DNA of 64,000 bases. Source: Streptomyces phaeolivaceus (GTDB lineage: Bacteria; Actinomycetota; Actinomycetes; Streptomycetales; Streptomycetaceae). Of the stretch, positions 17,157 through 25,402 are shown piece after piece (position 1 is the first letter of the stretch; each line of letters begins with the position of its first letter). The position numbers and the translations under genes were made by a program. The stretch is from positions 2,170,001 through 2,234,000 of the forward strand of contig NZ_CP045096.1 of NCBI RefSeq assembly GCF_009184865.1, in the 5' to 3' direction. The notes below the pieces were generated by a model. That model was not told the origin of the DNA. It did not search any database and saw nothing but the letters and a program-made list of their open reading frames with translations.

Positions 17157-19661
17157 CTATCCCTCCCGCACCCGCAACGCCCGCGCCAGGTCGTCCAGCT
17201 GATCCACCAGCTTCCGCCGCAGCGCCGGGATCAGCTCACCGTCACGAAGGCACCGCTCCCCCAGCCCCAGCGTCTCGGGATCCACCGCGTACGCCGGGAA
17301 CGCCCACCGCCCCGCCGCCTCCGCGATCGCCGGCCCGCGCCGAGCGGCCAGCGACGACGCGTCGGCCCAGTACCGCTCCACGTACTCCCCCAGCAGTTCC
17401 GCCTGCTCCGGCTGCCAGAACCCCTGGGCCGTCGCGGTGAACAGGTAGTTGGAGAGGTCGTCGCCGGTGAACATGGCCTCCCACGCGGCCCGCTTGGCCT
17501 CCGCCTCGGGCAGCGCGGCCCGGCAGCGGGCGGCGCCCTCCTGTCCGCTGGCGCTGGGGTCCCGCTCCAGCTCCGCGGCGATCTCGGCGGCGTCCACCGC
17601 GCCGAGCACGGCGAGGCGGCCGAGGACCCGCCAGCGCAGTTCGGGGTCCAGCTCGGGCCCGCCCGGAACCGTGCCGTCGGCGAGCCAGGCGGCGATGGTC
17701 TCGGGGTGGGCGGCGACGTCGATGAAGTGACGTACGGCGGTGAGGCGCAGCCCGGGGTTGTCGCCGTCCTCGGTGCGGCGGATGAGGTCGCGGCACAGCG
17801 AGCCGAGGGTGGCGAGGCCTGCGGCGCGCTGCTCGGGGGCGAGGAAGCGGTCGGCGACCTGGGTGGTGGCGAAGGCGAGGACGCCCTGCACGACGGCGAG
17901 GTCGGTCTCGCGCGGGAGGTGGGTGCGGGCCGCCTCCAGGTAGGCGGTGGGCGGGAGTTCGGCGTCGCGTACGGCGTCGCGCAGGGCGTTCCAGACGACC
18001 GCGCGGGTGAGCGGGTCGGGCAGGCCGCTGAGGTGGGCGGTGACGGCGGCGAAGGAGTCGGGGTCGAAGCGGACCTTGGCGTAGGTGAGGTCGCCGTCGT
18101 TGAGGAGGAGCAGCGCGGGCCGCTTGCCGATGGGCTGGTCGGTGGTCTGCGGGATGTCGAGTTCGACGCGGTCGCGGAGGGTGAGGTGACCCTGGTCGTC
18201 GCCGGGGTCCCGGTCGTAGACACCGACGGCGATGTGGTGGGGGCGGCTGCCGGTGCGGTCGACGGTGAGGGTGTGGGTGCCGTCTGCGGCGCGGGCGACC
18301 TTGGGGGTGAGGGTGTCGACGCCGGTGCTGCGCAGCCAGGCGTCGGCCCAGGCGTGGACGTCGCGTTCGGTGGCGCCGGCGAGGTTGTCGATGAAGTCGG
18401 CGAGGGTGGCGTTGCCGAAGCGGTGCCGGGTGAAGTGGGCGTTGATGCCGGCGAGGAAGTCCTTCTCGCCGAGCCAGGCGACGAGTTGGCGCAGCGCGGA
18501 GGCGCCCTTGGCGTAGGAGATGCCGTCGAAGTTGAGGAGGGCGGCGGCGGTGTCGTCGACGTTCTCGGGGGCGACGGGGTGGGTGGAGGGGCGCTGGTCG
18601 GCGTCGTAGCCCCAGGCCTTGCGGGCGATGCCGAAGTCGACCCAGGTGTCCGTGAAGCGGCTGGCCTCGGTGAGGGTCTGGTAGCCCATGTACTCGGCGA
18701 ACGACTCGTTCAGCCAGATGTCGTCCCACCACTTGAGGGTGACGAGGTCGCCGAACCACATGTGGGCCATCTCGTGGGCGATGACCATGGCGCGGGTCTG
18801 GCGTTCGGTGTCGGTGACGGCGGAGCGGTAGACGAACTCGTCGCGGAAGGTGACGAGGCCCGGGTTCTCCATGGCGCCGGCGTTGAACTCGGGGACGAAC
18901 GCCTGGTCGTAGGAGTCGAAGGGGTACGGCTCCTCGAACTTCTCGTGGTAGCGGTCGTACAGGGCGCGGGTGATGGTGAGGATCTCGTCGGCGTCGGTGT
19001 CGAGGTGGGGGGCGAGCGAGCGGCGGCAGTGGATGCCGAAGGGCAGACCGCGGTGCTCGGTGCGCACGGAGTGCCAGGGGCCGGCGGCGACGGCGACGAG
19101 GTAGGTGGAGATAAGCGGGGTGGTGGCGGCCCGCCAGGTGCCGTCGTCCTGGGGTGCGGTGACGCCGTTGGCGAGGACGGTCCAGCCCTCGGGGGCGGTG
19201 ACGGTGAGGTCGAAGACGGCCTTGAGGTCGGGCTGGTCGAAGGCGGCGAAGACGCGTTGCACGTCGTCCATGAAGAGCTGGGTGTAGACGTAGGTCTCGC
19301 CGTCGGTGGGGTCGGTGAAGCGGTGCATGCCCTCGCCGGTGCGGGAGTAGCGCATGGCGGCGTCGACGCGCAGTTCGTGGGCGCCCGCCGTGAGGCCCTT
19401 GAGCGGGAGACGGTTGCCGTCGAGGGTCTCGGGGTCGAGGGGTTCCCCGTCCAGGGTGACGGAGCGCAGTTCGGCGGGCTTCAGCTCGACGAAGGTGTCC
19501 GCGGCCTTCTTCTTCCCCCGTACGGTGAAGCGGATGACGGTACGGGAGTCGAAGGTCTCGTCGCCGCGCGTGAGGTCGAGGGCGATCTCGTAGCGGTGGA
19601 CGTCGAGGAGCCGAGCACGGGCATGCGCTTCGTCGCGCGTCAGTACGGACATGAGGGACAT
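17157..19661 (-). CDS. pepN: aminopeptidase N (M1 family)
   Basis: Zinc aminopeptidase that removes N-terminal residues from peptides in the cytoplasm; 834 residues, normal for actinobacterial PepN. Exopeptidase motif GAMENPGLVTF and the zinc site HEMAHMWFGDLV with the third ligand in NESFAEYMGY are intact, and the proton-donor Tyr region is FDGISYAKGASAL. The C-terminal half is the ERAP1-like helical domain. Start is ATG 19661 or ATG 19652; neither has a strong ribosome-binding site. Confidence 0.94.
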   Translation of the reverse strand: MSLMSVLTRDEAHARARLLDVHRYEIALDLTRGDETFDSRTVIRFTVRGKKKAADTFVELKPAELRSVTLDGEPLDPETLDGNRLPLKGLTAGAHELRVDAAMRYSRTGEGMHRFTDPTDGETYVYTQLFMDDVQRVFAAFDQPDLKAVFDLTVTAPEGWTVLANGVTAPQDDGTWRAATTPLISTYLVAVAAGPWHSVRTEHRGLPFGIHCRRSLAPHLDTDADEILTITRALYDRYHEKFEEPYPFDSYDQAFVPEFNAGAMENPGLVTFRDEFVYRSAVTDTERQTRAMVIAHEMAHMWFGDLVTLKWWDDIWLNESFAEYMGYQTLTEASRFTDTWVDFGIARKAWGYDADQRPSTHPVAPENVDDTAAALLNFDGISYAKGASALRQLVAWLGEKDFLAGINAHFTRHRFGNATLADFIDNLAGATERDVHAWADAWLRSTGVDTLTPKVARAADGTHTLTVDRTGSRPHHIAVGVYDRDPGDDQGHLTLRDRVELDIPQTTDQPIGKRPALLLLNDGDLTYAKVRFDPDSFAAVTAHLSGLPDPLTRAVVWNALRDAVRDAELPPTAYLEAARTHLPRETDLAVVQGVLAFATTQVADRFLAPEQRAAGLATLGSLCRDLIRRTEDGDNPGLRLTAVRHFIDVAAHPETIAAWLADGTVPGGPELDPELRWRVLGRLAVLGAVDAAEIAAELERDPSASGQEGAARCRAALPEAEAKRAAWEAMFTGDDLSNYLFTATAQGFWQPEQAELLGEYVERYWADASSLAARRGPAIAEAAGRWAFPAYAVDPETLGLGERCLRDGELIPALRRKLVDQLDDLARALRVREG

Positions 19662-19751
19662 GCTGCCTGATGCCTTTGGCGCAGGACAGGGGCGGGCCTG
19701 GTACGCGACCTTTGTCCGGTCGCGTGCGCCGCCCGTCCGGTCGTATGCGCC

Positions 19752-20315
19752 CTATGCCCGGTCCGCCGCACGGCCGCCCTGCGCGCTGTCCCGTGTGCTG
19801 TCCCGCGTGCTGTCGTGCTGCGCGGGGACGCGCCCCTCGCGGTGGTGGCCGTCGCCGGGGTCGCGGGTGAGTTCCTCGTGCTCCTTGAGGCGGGCGCGCA
19901 GGTCGCGGACCTCGCGCTCCAGGGCGTGGGCGCGTTCATGGGCGTCGTAGAGGTAGCGGACCTTGGTGCGCAGGGCCCAGGGGTCGATGGGCTTCATGAC
20001 GAGGTCGGCGACGCCCAGGCGGAAGGCGGCGGCGGTGAGTTCGGCGTCGGGGCCGAAGCCGGTGAGGAGAATGACGGGGATGTGCTGGGTCTGTTCGACG
20101 CCGCGCATGTAGCGGACGACGTCGAGGCCGCTGACGCCGGGCATGCGGACGTCGAGGAGGAGCAGGCCGACCTGGCCGCGGAGGACTTCCTTGAGTGCCG
20201 CGTCGCCGCTGGTGGCGCGGGTCAGCCGGTAGCCGAGCGGGGCCAGGGCGCTTTCCAGGGCGTACAGCGTGTCCTCATGGTCGTCGACGATGAGGATCTT
20301 GGCTTCCGACGGCAT
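19752..20315 (-). CDS. stand-alone receiver-domain response regulator
   Basis: A 187-residue protein with a complete CheY-like receiver (KILIVDDHEDTLYALESALA, phospho-acceptor in LLLLDVRMPGVSG, Lys in VMKPIDPWALR) followed by a predicted coiled coil (RAHALEREVRDLRARLKEHEEL) and a polar tail with a DSTR repeat. There is no DNA-binding output domain, so it probably signals by protein contact, perhaps through the coiled coil. No kinase gene is adjacent. Confidence 0.85.
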   Translation of the reverse strand: MPSEAKILIVDDHEDTLYALESALAPLGYRLTRATSGDAALKEVLRGQVGLLLLDVRMPGVSGLDVVRYMRGVEQTQHIPVILLTGFGPDAELTAAAFRLGVADLVMKPIDPWALRTKVRYLYDAHERAHALEREVRDLRARLKEHEELTRDPGDGHHREGRVPAQHDSTRDSTRDSAQGGRAADRA

Positions 20316-20386
20316 GGCCTCTCACCGCGTGCAGTCGTTTCCTGACGAGGAGTGCTCACGCAGGATGCCCGCTGGAGGGCCCACTG

Positions 20387-20782
20387 TCACTCCCCCGCGT
20401 GCGGTGCCGCGCCGGTCGTGCCGCTCAGGGCGTCGTCCGCGATGCGCTCGTGGTGGCGGATGACCTCCGCGATGATGAAGTTGAGCAGTTTCTCCGCGAA
20501 CGCCGGGTCCAGCTTGGCGCTTTCGGCGAGTCCGCGCAGCCGGTTGATCTGCTGGGCCTCGCGGCCCGGGTCGGCGGCGGGCAGTTGGTGCGCGGCCTTG
20601 AGGTGGCCGACCCGCTGGGTGCACTTGAAGCGTTCGGCGAGCATGTGGACGACGGCGGCGTCGATGTTGTCGATGCTGTCCCGCAGCCGGGTGAGTTCCG
20701 CGCGGACGTCCGCGTCGACGGCGCGGACCGCGCCGGCCGGCGTGCTGCCGCTGTTCGCCTCGTTGGTGTTGCTGGTGGTCAT
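20387..20782 (-). CDS. chorismate mutase (AroQ type)
   Basis: Rearranges chorismate to prephenate for phenylalanine and tyrosine synthesis. About 131 residues, a single all-helical AroQ domain: LRDSIDNIDAAVVHMLAERF and the basic loop KCTQRVGHLKA that binds the substrate carboxylates, then DPGREAQQINRLRGLA. No signal peptide, so the cytoplasmic form. ATG 20782 is chosen; GTG 20791 is also in frame. It is far from the trp genes that compete for chorismate in this window. Confidence 0.9.
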   Translation of the reverse strand: MTTSNTNEANSGSTPAGAVRAVDADVRAELTRLRDSIDNIDAAVVHMLAERFKCTQRVGHLKAAHQLPAADPGREAQQINRLRGLAESAKLDPAFAEKLLNFIIAEVIRHHERIADDALSGTTGAAPHAGE

Positions 20783-20864
20783 GGTCGTCACCCTACGACG
20801 CCGCCGTTCGCGGCCCGAACCGGCTTAGAGTGGAACGTATCGAGGCGTCTTTGGGGGTGCGGAC

Positions 20865-21773
20865 GTGGCGAACGGCGGACCTGTCGAGCACGGCTACCCG
20901 CACCTGGAGACCGTGCGGGCGTCGATCACCGCGCTGTACAAACGGCTCTCCTACGACACGATCCAGACCTTCGACACCAGTGTGGCCCCCGTCGACGTGG
21001 CGTTCTGCGACACCGACGATCTGCATCTCGGCGCCCAGCGGGTGGCCCGGGAGCTGGTGCGGCACTACCGGCTGCCGGACGCCCGGATGATCGTCGGGTT
21101 CCGGGAGATGACGCAGGCGGCGAGCGTGGAGCTGGCGGCGGGCCCCGAGTACTTCGTCGAACTCAACGACCGTTTCCGGGACCACCGGCGGGACATCGGG
21201 GCGGCTCTCGCGCACGAGGTCATGCATGTCTATCTGCACCGGCTCGGGCTGTCCTTCCCCGGGACCCGTGACAACGAGATCCTCACGGACACGGCGGCGA
21301 CGTATCTGGGGGCGGGGTGGCTCCTGCTGGACGCGTACCGGGAGGACGGGGCGTCGTCGCAGAAGCTGGGGTATCTGACGCCGGAGGAGTTCGGGTATGT
21401 GCTGGCCAAGCGGGCGCAGGTGTTCGGGGAGGACCCGTCGGTGTGGTTCACCAGCGCGCAGGCGTACGCCGCGTACGCGGAGGGCCGGGTGCGGGCGCTG
21501 CGGGACGAGCGGCAGCCGCCGCTGACGGCGGCGGGGTGGGCGGGGCGGCGGCGGTACGCGCGGGACCGGCGCCATGCGGGGGACCTGCGGTCGGCTGCGC
21601 CGGGGGTGGGGGTGCCGTATGCGTTCACGGCGGAGGGGGGTGGGGGCGGGGGCGGGTCGTTGCGGGTGTCGTTTCCCTGTCCGACGTGTCAGCAGAGGAT
21701 TCGGGTGCCGGTGCGGGGGCGGGTGCGGGCTCGGTGTGGGTTGTGCCGGACGGTGTTGGAGTGCGACACGTAG
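20865..21773 (+). CDS. HExxH metallopeptidase-like protein with C-terminal zinc ribbon
   Basis: A 302-residue protein with no named family that I recognise. Residues about 118-150 contain a zincin-type helix AHEVMHVYLHRLG followed downstream by DNEILTDTAATYLG, which looks like a third-ligand segment of gluzincin type. After about residue 240 comes a Gly-rich linker and a C-terminal zinc ribbon with two Cys pairs (CPTC and CGLC). Start GTG 20865. A soluble zinc peptidase with a nucleic-acid- or protein-binding ribbon is the simplest reading; the substrate is unknown. It has no signal peptide, and its neighbours on both sides are on the opposite strand. Confidence 0.72.
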   Translation: MANGGPVEHGYPHLETVRASITALYKRLSYDTIQTFDTSVAPVDVAFCDTDDLHLGAQRVARELVRHYRLPDARMIVGFREMTQAASVELAAGPEYFVELNDRFRDHRRDIGAALAHEVMHVYLHRLGLSFPGTRDNEILTDTAATYLGAGWLLLDAYREDGASSQKLGYLTPEEFGYVLAKRAQVFGEDPSVWFTSAQAYAAYAEGRVRALRDERQPPLTAAGWAGRRRYARDRRHAGDLRSAAPGVGVPYAFTAEGGGGGGGSLRVSFPCPTCQQRIRVPVRGRVRARCGLCRTVLECDT

Positions 21774-21774
21774 G

Positions 21775-21889
21775 TTTGGGGGCGCGGGAGGGGTGGGTTG
21801 GTTCGGTGCGTCGGCGGGTGCGGGCTCGGTGGGGGCTTGTCGCGCGCACGCGCCGGAGCCGCATATCGATACAGCCCCGCGCCCCCAAA
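21775..21889. terminator. long inverted repeat between convergent genes
   Basis: TTTGGGGGCGCGGG (21775-21788) pairs perfectly with CCCGCGCCCCCAAA (21876-21889), enclosing about 87 bases that can fold further. The GGGGCGCGGG core is typical of the repeated intergenic elements of Streptomyces, and a related sequence flanks the IS element at 51.2-52.8 kb. It probably acts as a terminator for the convergent genes on both sides. Confidence 0.65.
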
Positions 21890-21922
21890 AAAGCGGGGCG
21901 GCCTTGCTCTGACAGTCCCGAT

Positions 21923-22852
21923 TCATCCGGCGCCGTACACCGGCCCCGGTGTCCTCGCCTGCGGCAGTAGCTTTCGTACGGTCTCTCCCGCCTCCTCCGG
22001 GGTTCGGCGTGCGCCCCTGTCCTGCGTCGGGCCCGGGTGCCAGCCCTCCATGACGGTGATACGGCCGGCCTCCGTCTCGAAGACCCTGCCGGTCACGCCC
22101 TCGCTCGCGGCGGAGCCCAGCCACACCACCAGCGGGGAGACGTTCTCGGGGGCCATCGCGTCGAAGCCGGTCTCGGGAGCGGTCATGGTCTCGGCGAAGG
22201 TGGCCTCGGTCATACGGGTGCGGGCGGCGGGGGCGATGGCGTTGACCTGGACGCCGTAGCGGGCGAGTTCGGCGGCGGCGACGAGGGTGAGGCCGAGGAT
22301 GCCCGCCTTGGCGGCGCTGTAGTTGCCCTGGCCGAGCGAGCCGAGCAGGCCCGCGCCACTGCTGGTGTTGACGACGCGCGCGGTCGGGGTGCGGCCCGCC
22401 TTGGTCTCGGCGCGCCAGTGGGCGGCGGCGTGCCTCAGGGGGAGGAAGTGGCCCTTGAGGTGGACGCGGAGGACGGCGTCCCAGTCGTCCTCGTCGAGGT
22501 TGACGAGCATGCGGTCGCGCAGGAAGCCGGCGTTGTTGACGAGGGTGTCGAGGCGGCCGTACGTGTCCAGGGCGGTACGGACGAGGGAGGCGGCGCCGGC
22601 GGTCGTGGCGATGTCGCCGCCGTGCGCGACCGCGTCCCCGCCCCCGGCGCGGATCTCCTGGACGACCCGGGCGGCCGGGCTGTCGGGGCCCGGGGTGCCG
22701 TCGAGGCCCACACCGAGGTCGTTGACGACCACACGGGCGCCCTCGGCGGCGTACGCGAGCGCGTGCGCCCGTCCCAACCCACGGCCCGCGCCGGTCACGA
22801 CGACGACGCGCCCCTCGCAGAGCCGGTTTGCGCCCATCGGCGTGGTGCTCAT
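21923..22852 (-). CDS. short-chain dehydrogenase of the KstR2-type steroid cluster (Rv3548c-like)
   Basis: NAD(P)-dependent oxidoreductase, 309 residues, of the hydroxysteroid-dehydrogenase/MFE-2-like SDR branch. Cofactor motif TGAGRGLGRAHA near residue 20, NDLGV after strand 2, NNAG, and the catalytic Ser and YxxxK in NTSSGAGLLGSLGQGNYSAAK. Start ATG 22852 overlaps the upstream SDR stop (ATGA). Its place beside a second SDR and divergent from echA20 matches Rv3548c in the mycobacterial KstR2 regulon; the exact substrate there is not settled as far as I know. Confidence 0.85.
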   Translation of the reverse strand: MSTTPMGANRLCEGRVVVVTGAGRGLGRAHALAYAAEGARVVVNDLGVGLDGTPGPDSPAARVVQEIRAGGGDAVAHGGDIATTAGAASLVRTALDTYGRLDTLVNNAGFLRDRMLVNLDEDDWDAVLRVHLKGHFLPLRHAAAHWRAETKAGRTPTARVVNTSSGAGLLGSLGQGNYSAAKAGILGLTLVAAAELARYGVQVNAIAPAARTRMTEATFAETMTAPETGFDAMAPENVSPLVVWLGSAASEGVTGRVFETEAGRITVMEGWHPGPTQDRGARRTPEEAGETVRKLLPQARTPGPVYGAG

Positions 22853-23691
22853 CGCGGTTCTCCTTCGTCTGTCGCGACGGTCGCGTCTGTCGCGTCTGTC
22901 GTGTCTGTCGCGTCTGTCGCGTCTGTCGTGTCTGTCGTGTCTGTCGTGTCTGTCGTGTCGGTGTTCGTCGTCGCCGCGTCCAGGAAGGCCGGGCGTTCGC
23001 CGCCGCCGTGGACGAGGAGGGAGGCTCCGGTGATGTAGGCGGCGGCGTCGGAGGCGAGGAAGACGGCCGCTTCGCCGATGTCGGCGGGGGTGGCGAGGCG
23101 GCCCAGCGGGACGGTGCGGGAGACGGCGGCGACGCCCCGCTCGTCGCCGTAGTGGAGGTGGGCGAGTTCGGTGCGGACCATGCCGAGGACGAGGGTGTTG
23201 ACGCGTATCTCCGGGGCCCATTCCACGGCCATGGAGCGCGCGAGGTGGTCCAGGCCCGCCTTGGCCGCGCCGTACGCCGCCGAGCCGGGTGAGGGGCGGC
23301 TGCCGCTCACACTGCCGATCATGACGATCGCGCCCCGGGCCCGGCGGAGGTGCGCGTGCGCGGCGAGGGAGACGGTCAGCGGGGCGGTGAGGTTGAGTTC
23401 GATCACGCGCGCGTGGCGGCGGGCGTCGGTCCCTGCGAGCGGGCGGTAGGGGGTGCCGCCGGCGTTGTTCACGAGGACGTCCACACGGGGCAGCTCGGCG
23501 AAGAGGCGGTGGACGGCGTCGGGGTCGCGGACATCGAGCGGCATGAACTCGGCGCCCTTGAGCGGCACTTCGGGCGGGCGGCGGGCGCAGGTCACGACCT
23601 CGGCGCCGGCTTCGGCGAAGGCGCGGGCGAGTCCGGCGCCGACACCGCGTGTGCCGCCGGTGACGACGGCGACCTTCCCGTTGAGGCGCAT
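22849..23691 (-). CDS. short-chain dehydrogenase of the KstR2-type steroid cluster (Rv3549c-like), with repeat tail
   Basis: SDR-family oxidoreductase, 280 residues: cofactor motif TGGTRGVGAGLARAF, NNAGG, catalytic SVSGSRPSPGSAAYGAAK. The catalytic domain ends near residue 240 (ITGASLLVHGGGERPAF), after which a low-complexity tail of about 35 residues built from Thr-Asp-Thr/Ala triplets is encoded by 9-bp tandem repeats. The tail is unlikely to be needed for catalysis. It is the first gene of the leftward pair controlled from the operator region at 23721-23740 and corresponds in position to Rv3549c. Confidence 0.85.
   Translation of the reverse strand: MRLNGKVAVVTGGTRGVGAGLARAFAEAGAEVVTCARRPPEVPLKGAEFMPLDVRDPDAVHRLFAELPRVDVLVNNAGGTPYRPLAGTDARRHARVIELNLTAPLTVSLAAHAHLRRARGAIVMIGSVSGSRPSPGSAAYGAAKAGLDHLARSMAVEWAPEIRVNTLVLGMVRTELAHLHYGDERGVAAVSRTVPLGRLATPADIGEAAVFLASDAAAYITGASLLVHGGGERPAFLDAATTNTDTTDTTDTTDTTDATDATDTTDATDATVATDEGEPR
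22886..22957. repeat. 9-bp tandem repeats, eight units
   Basis: Eight consecutive units TCTGTCGCG/TCTGTCGTG inside the 3' end of the SDR gene, encoding the Thr/Asp/Ala-rich tail. Being a multiple of three, copy-number change keeps the frame. Confidence 0.9.
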
Positions 23692-23720
23692 CCGCTGCTA
23701 CCGTCCCCTCACGAGACATA

Positions 23721-23740
23721 CCTAACAAACGTTAGGTGGA
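23721..23740. promoter_or_regulatory. KstR2-type operator between the SDR pair and echA20
   Basis: The 66-bp divergent gap carries ACCTAACAAACGTTAGGT (23720-23737), a 7-bp inverted repeat around AAAC. It contains AACAAACGTTAGGT, which matches the mycobacterial KstR2 site AnCAAGnnCTTGnT at 7 of 10 fixed positions, and it shares the CAAACGTT core with the four sites at 29975-30057. Binding would control transcription both ways. Confidence 0.65.
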
Positions 23741-23757
23741 AGGTAGCTGATGCTCCG

Positions 23758-24561
23758 ATGGGTGTCTCCACCTCGTCCCCGGAAAAGGGGATTTCCGTCG
23801 TCACGATCGATTTCCCACCGGTGAACGCGCTGCCGGTGCGCGGGTGGTTCGAGCTGGCCGACGCCGTGCGCGGCGCGGGCCGTGATCCCGAGGTGCGGTG
23901 TGTGGTGCTGACCGCGGAGGGGCGCGGGTTCAACGCCGGGGTGGACGTCAAGGAGATCCAGGCGGCGGGTCGGAGCGCGCTGCTCGGCGCCAACCACGGC
24001 TGCGCGGAGGCCTTCGCCGCCGTGTACGAGTGCGAGGTGCCGGTGGTGGCCGCCGTGCAGGGGTTCTGTCTGGGCGGCGGGATCGGGCTGGTGGGCAACG
24101 CGGACGCGATCGTGGCGAGCCAGGACGCGACCTTCGGGCTGCCGGAGCTGGACCGGGGCGCGCTGGGCGCGGCGACGCATCTGGCCCGGCTGGTGCCCCA
24201 GCATCTGATGCGCGCGCTGTTCTACACCGCGCGTACGGCGACCGCCGCCGAGCTGCGGGCCCACGGCTCGGTGTGGCGGGTCGTACCGCGTGCCGAACTG
24301 CGCGCCGCAGCGCTGGAGTTGGCGCGGGAGATCGCCGCGAAGGACGGCCGGCTGCTGCGGCTGGCCAAGGCCGCCGTCAACGGTATCGACCCCGTCGACG
24401 TCCGCCGCAGCTACCGCTTCGAGCAGGGCTTCACCTTCGAGGCGAACCTCAGCGGGGTGGCCGACGAGGTCCGCGACACGTTCGGGACGGGCGGGAAGGG
24501 CGGGAAGGCCATGGGGTCCGGGGCGGCGAGGGAGTCCGGGAAGGAGCGCGCGGGTGAGTGA
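23758..24561 (+). CDS. echA20: EchA20-like ring-opening enoyl-CoA hydratase homologue
   Basis: Crotonase-fold enzyme, 267 residues. In Mycobacterium EchA20 hydrolyses ring D of a bicyclic CoA ester from steroid breakdown. The sequence follows the remembered Rv3550 closely: VTIDFPPVNALP, EGRGFNAGVDVKEIQ, YECEVPVVAAVQGFCLGGG, LPELDRGALGAATHLARLVP, and EQGFTFEANLSGVADEVRDTF near the end. About 25 extra Gly/Lys/Ser residues follow the family C-terminus. Start ATG 23758 agrees with the family; its ribosome-binding site (GGAAGG) is rather far upstream. First gene of echA20-ipdABC; it overlaps ipdA by eight bases. Confidence 0.88.
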   Translation: MGVSTSSPEKGISVVTIDFPPVNALPVRGWFELADAVRGAGRDPEVRCVVLTAEGRGFNAGVDVKEIQAAGRSALLGANHGCAEAFAAVYECEVPVVAAVQGFCLGGGIGLVGNADAIVASQDATFGLPELDRGALGAATHLARLVPQHLMRALFYTARTATAAELRAHGSVWRVVPRAELRAAALELAREIAAKDGRLLRLAKAAVNGIDPVDVRRSYRFEQGFTFEANLSGVADEVRDTFGTGGKGGKAMGSGAARESGKERAGE

Positions 24562-25402
24562 CAAGACCATGACGGCCGAGGAGGCCGTGTCGCGGCTGGC
24601 GAGCGGCATGACCCTGGGCATCGGCGGCTGGGGCTCGCGCCGCAAGCCGATGGCTCTGGTGAGAGCGCTGCTCCGGTCCGAGGTCACCGATCTCACGGTC
24701 GTCTCGTACGGCGGCCCGGACGTGGGCATGCTCGCCGCCGCCGGACGGATCCGGAAACTGGTCGCCGCCTTCGCCACCCTCGACTCCATCCCCCTCGAAC
24801 CGCACTACCGCGCGGCGCGCGAGCGGGGCGCGTTCGAGCTGATGGAGATCGACGAGGCGATGTTCATGTGGGGGCTGCGGGCCGCCGCGCACCGGCTGCC
24901 GTTCCTGCCGGTACGGGCGGGCATCGGCTCGGACGTGATGCGGGTCAACCCGGGCCTGCGGACCGTCACCTCGCCGTACGACGACGGGGAGACCTTCGTC
25001 GCCATGCCCGCGCTACGGCTGGACGCCGCGTTCGTGCACGTCAACCGGGCCGACCGGCAGGGCAACGGCCAGTATCTGGGCCCGGACCCGTACTTCGACG
25101 ACCTGTTCTGCGAGGCGGCCGACACGGCGTACGTGTCGTGCGAACGGCTGGTGGACACGGCCGAGTTGACGAAGGAGGGGCCGCCGCAGTCGCTGCTGGT
25201 CGGCCGCCATGTGGTGACGGGCGTGATCAAGGCACCGAACGGCGCGCACTTCACGTCGTGCGCCCCCGACTACAGCCGGGACGAGGCCTTCCAGAAGTCG
25301 TACGCGGGCACGCCGTGGGAGGAGTTCGCCGAGCGGTTCCTCTCCGGCGACGAACAGTCGTACCGGTCGGCCGTGCGGGCGTGGCACAAGGAGGGCTCAT
25401 GA
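24554..25402 (+). CDS. ipdA: IpdA-like COCHEA-CoA ring-opening hydrolase, alpha subunit
   Basis: Alpha subunit of an enzyme with CoA-transferase fold; in mycobacteria and rhodococci IpdAB opens steroid ring C of COCHEA-CoA by hydrolysis. 282 residues. Family blocks: RLASGMTLGIGGWGSRRKPMA, VVSYGGPDVGMLAAAGRI, MEIDEAMFMWGLRAAAHRLP (the Glu-bearing region used by IpdA), MPALRLDAAFVHVN, GPDPYFDDLFCEAA and APNGAHFTSCAPDYSRDE. Start GTG 24554 has GGAG seven bases upstream and overlaps echA20. The stop overlaps ipdB (ATGA). Confidence 0.9.
   Translation: MSDKTMTAEEAVSRLASGMTLGIGGWGSRRKPMALVRALLRSEVTDLTVVSYGGPDVGMLAAAGRIRKLVAAFATLDSIPLEPHYRAARERGAFELMEIDEAMFMWGLRAAAHRLPFLPVRAGIGSDVMRVNPGLRTVTSPYDDGETFVAMPALRLDAAFVHVNRADRQGNGQYLGPDPYFDDLFCEAADTAYVSCERLVDTAELTKEGPPQSLLVGRHVVTGVIKAPNGAHFTSCAPDYSRDEAFQKSYAGTPWEEFAERFLSGDEQSYRSAVRAWHKEGS

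Noticed and set aside
17064..19670. An 868-codon plus-strand frame opposite pepN
   Set aside because: Composition is Gly/Val/Glu-rich shadow coding; the minus strand carries an unmistakable M1 aminopeptidase.
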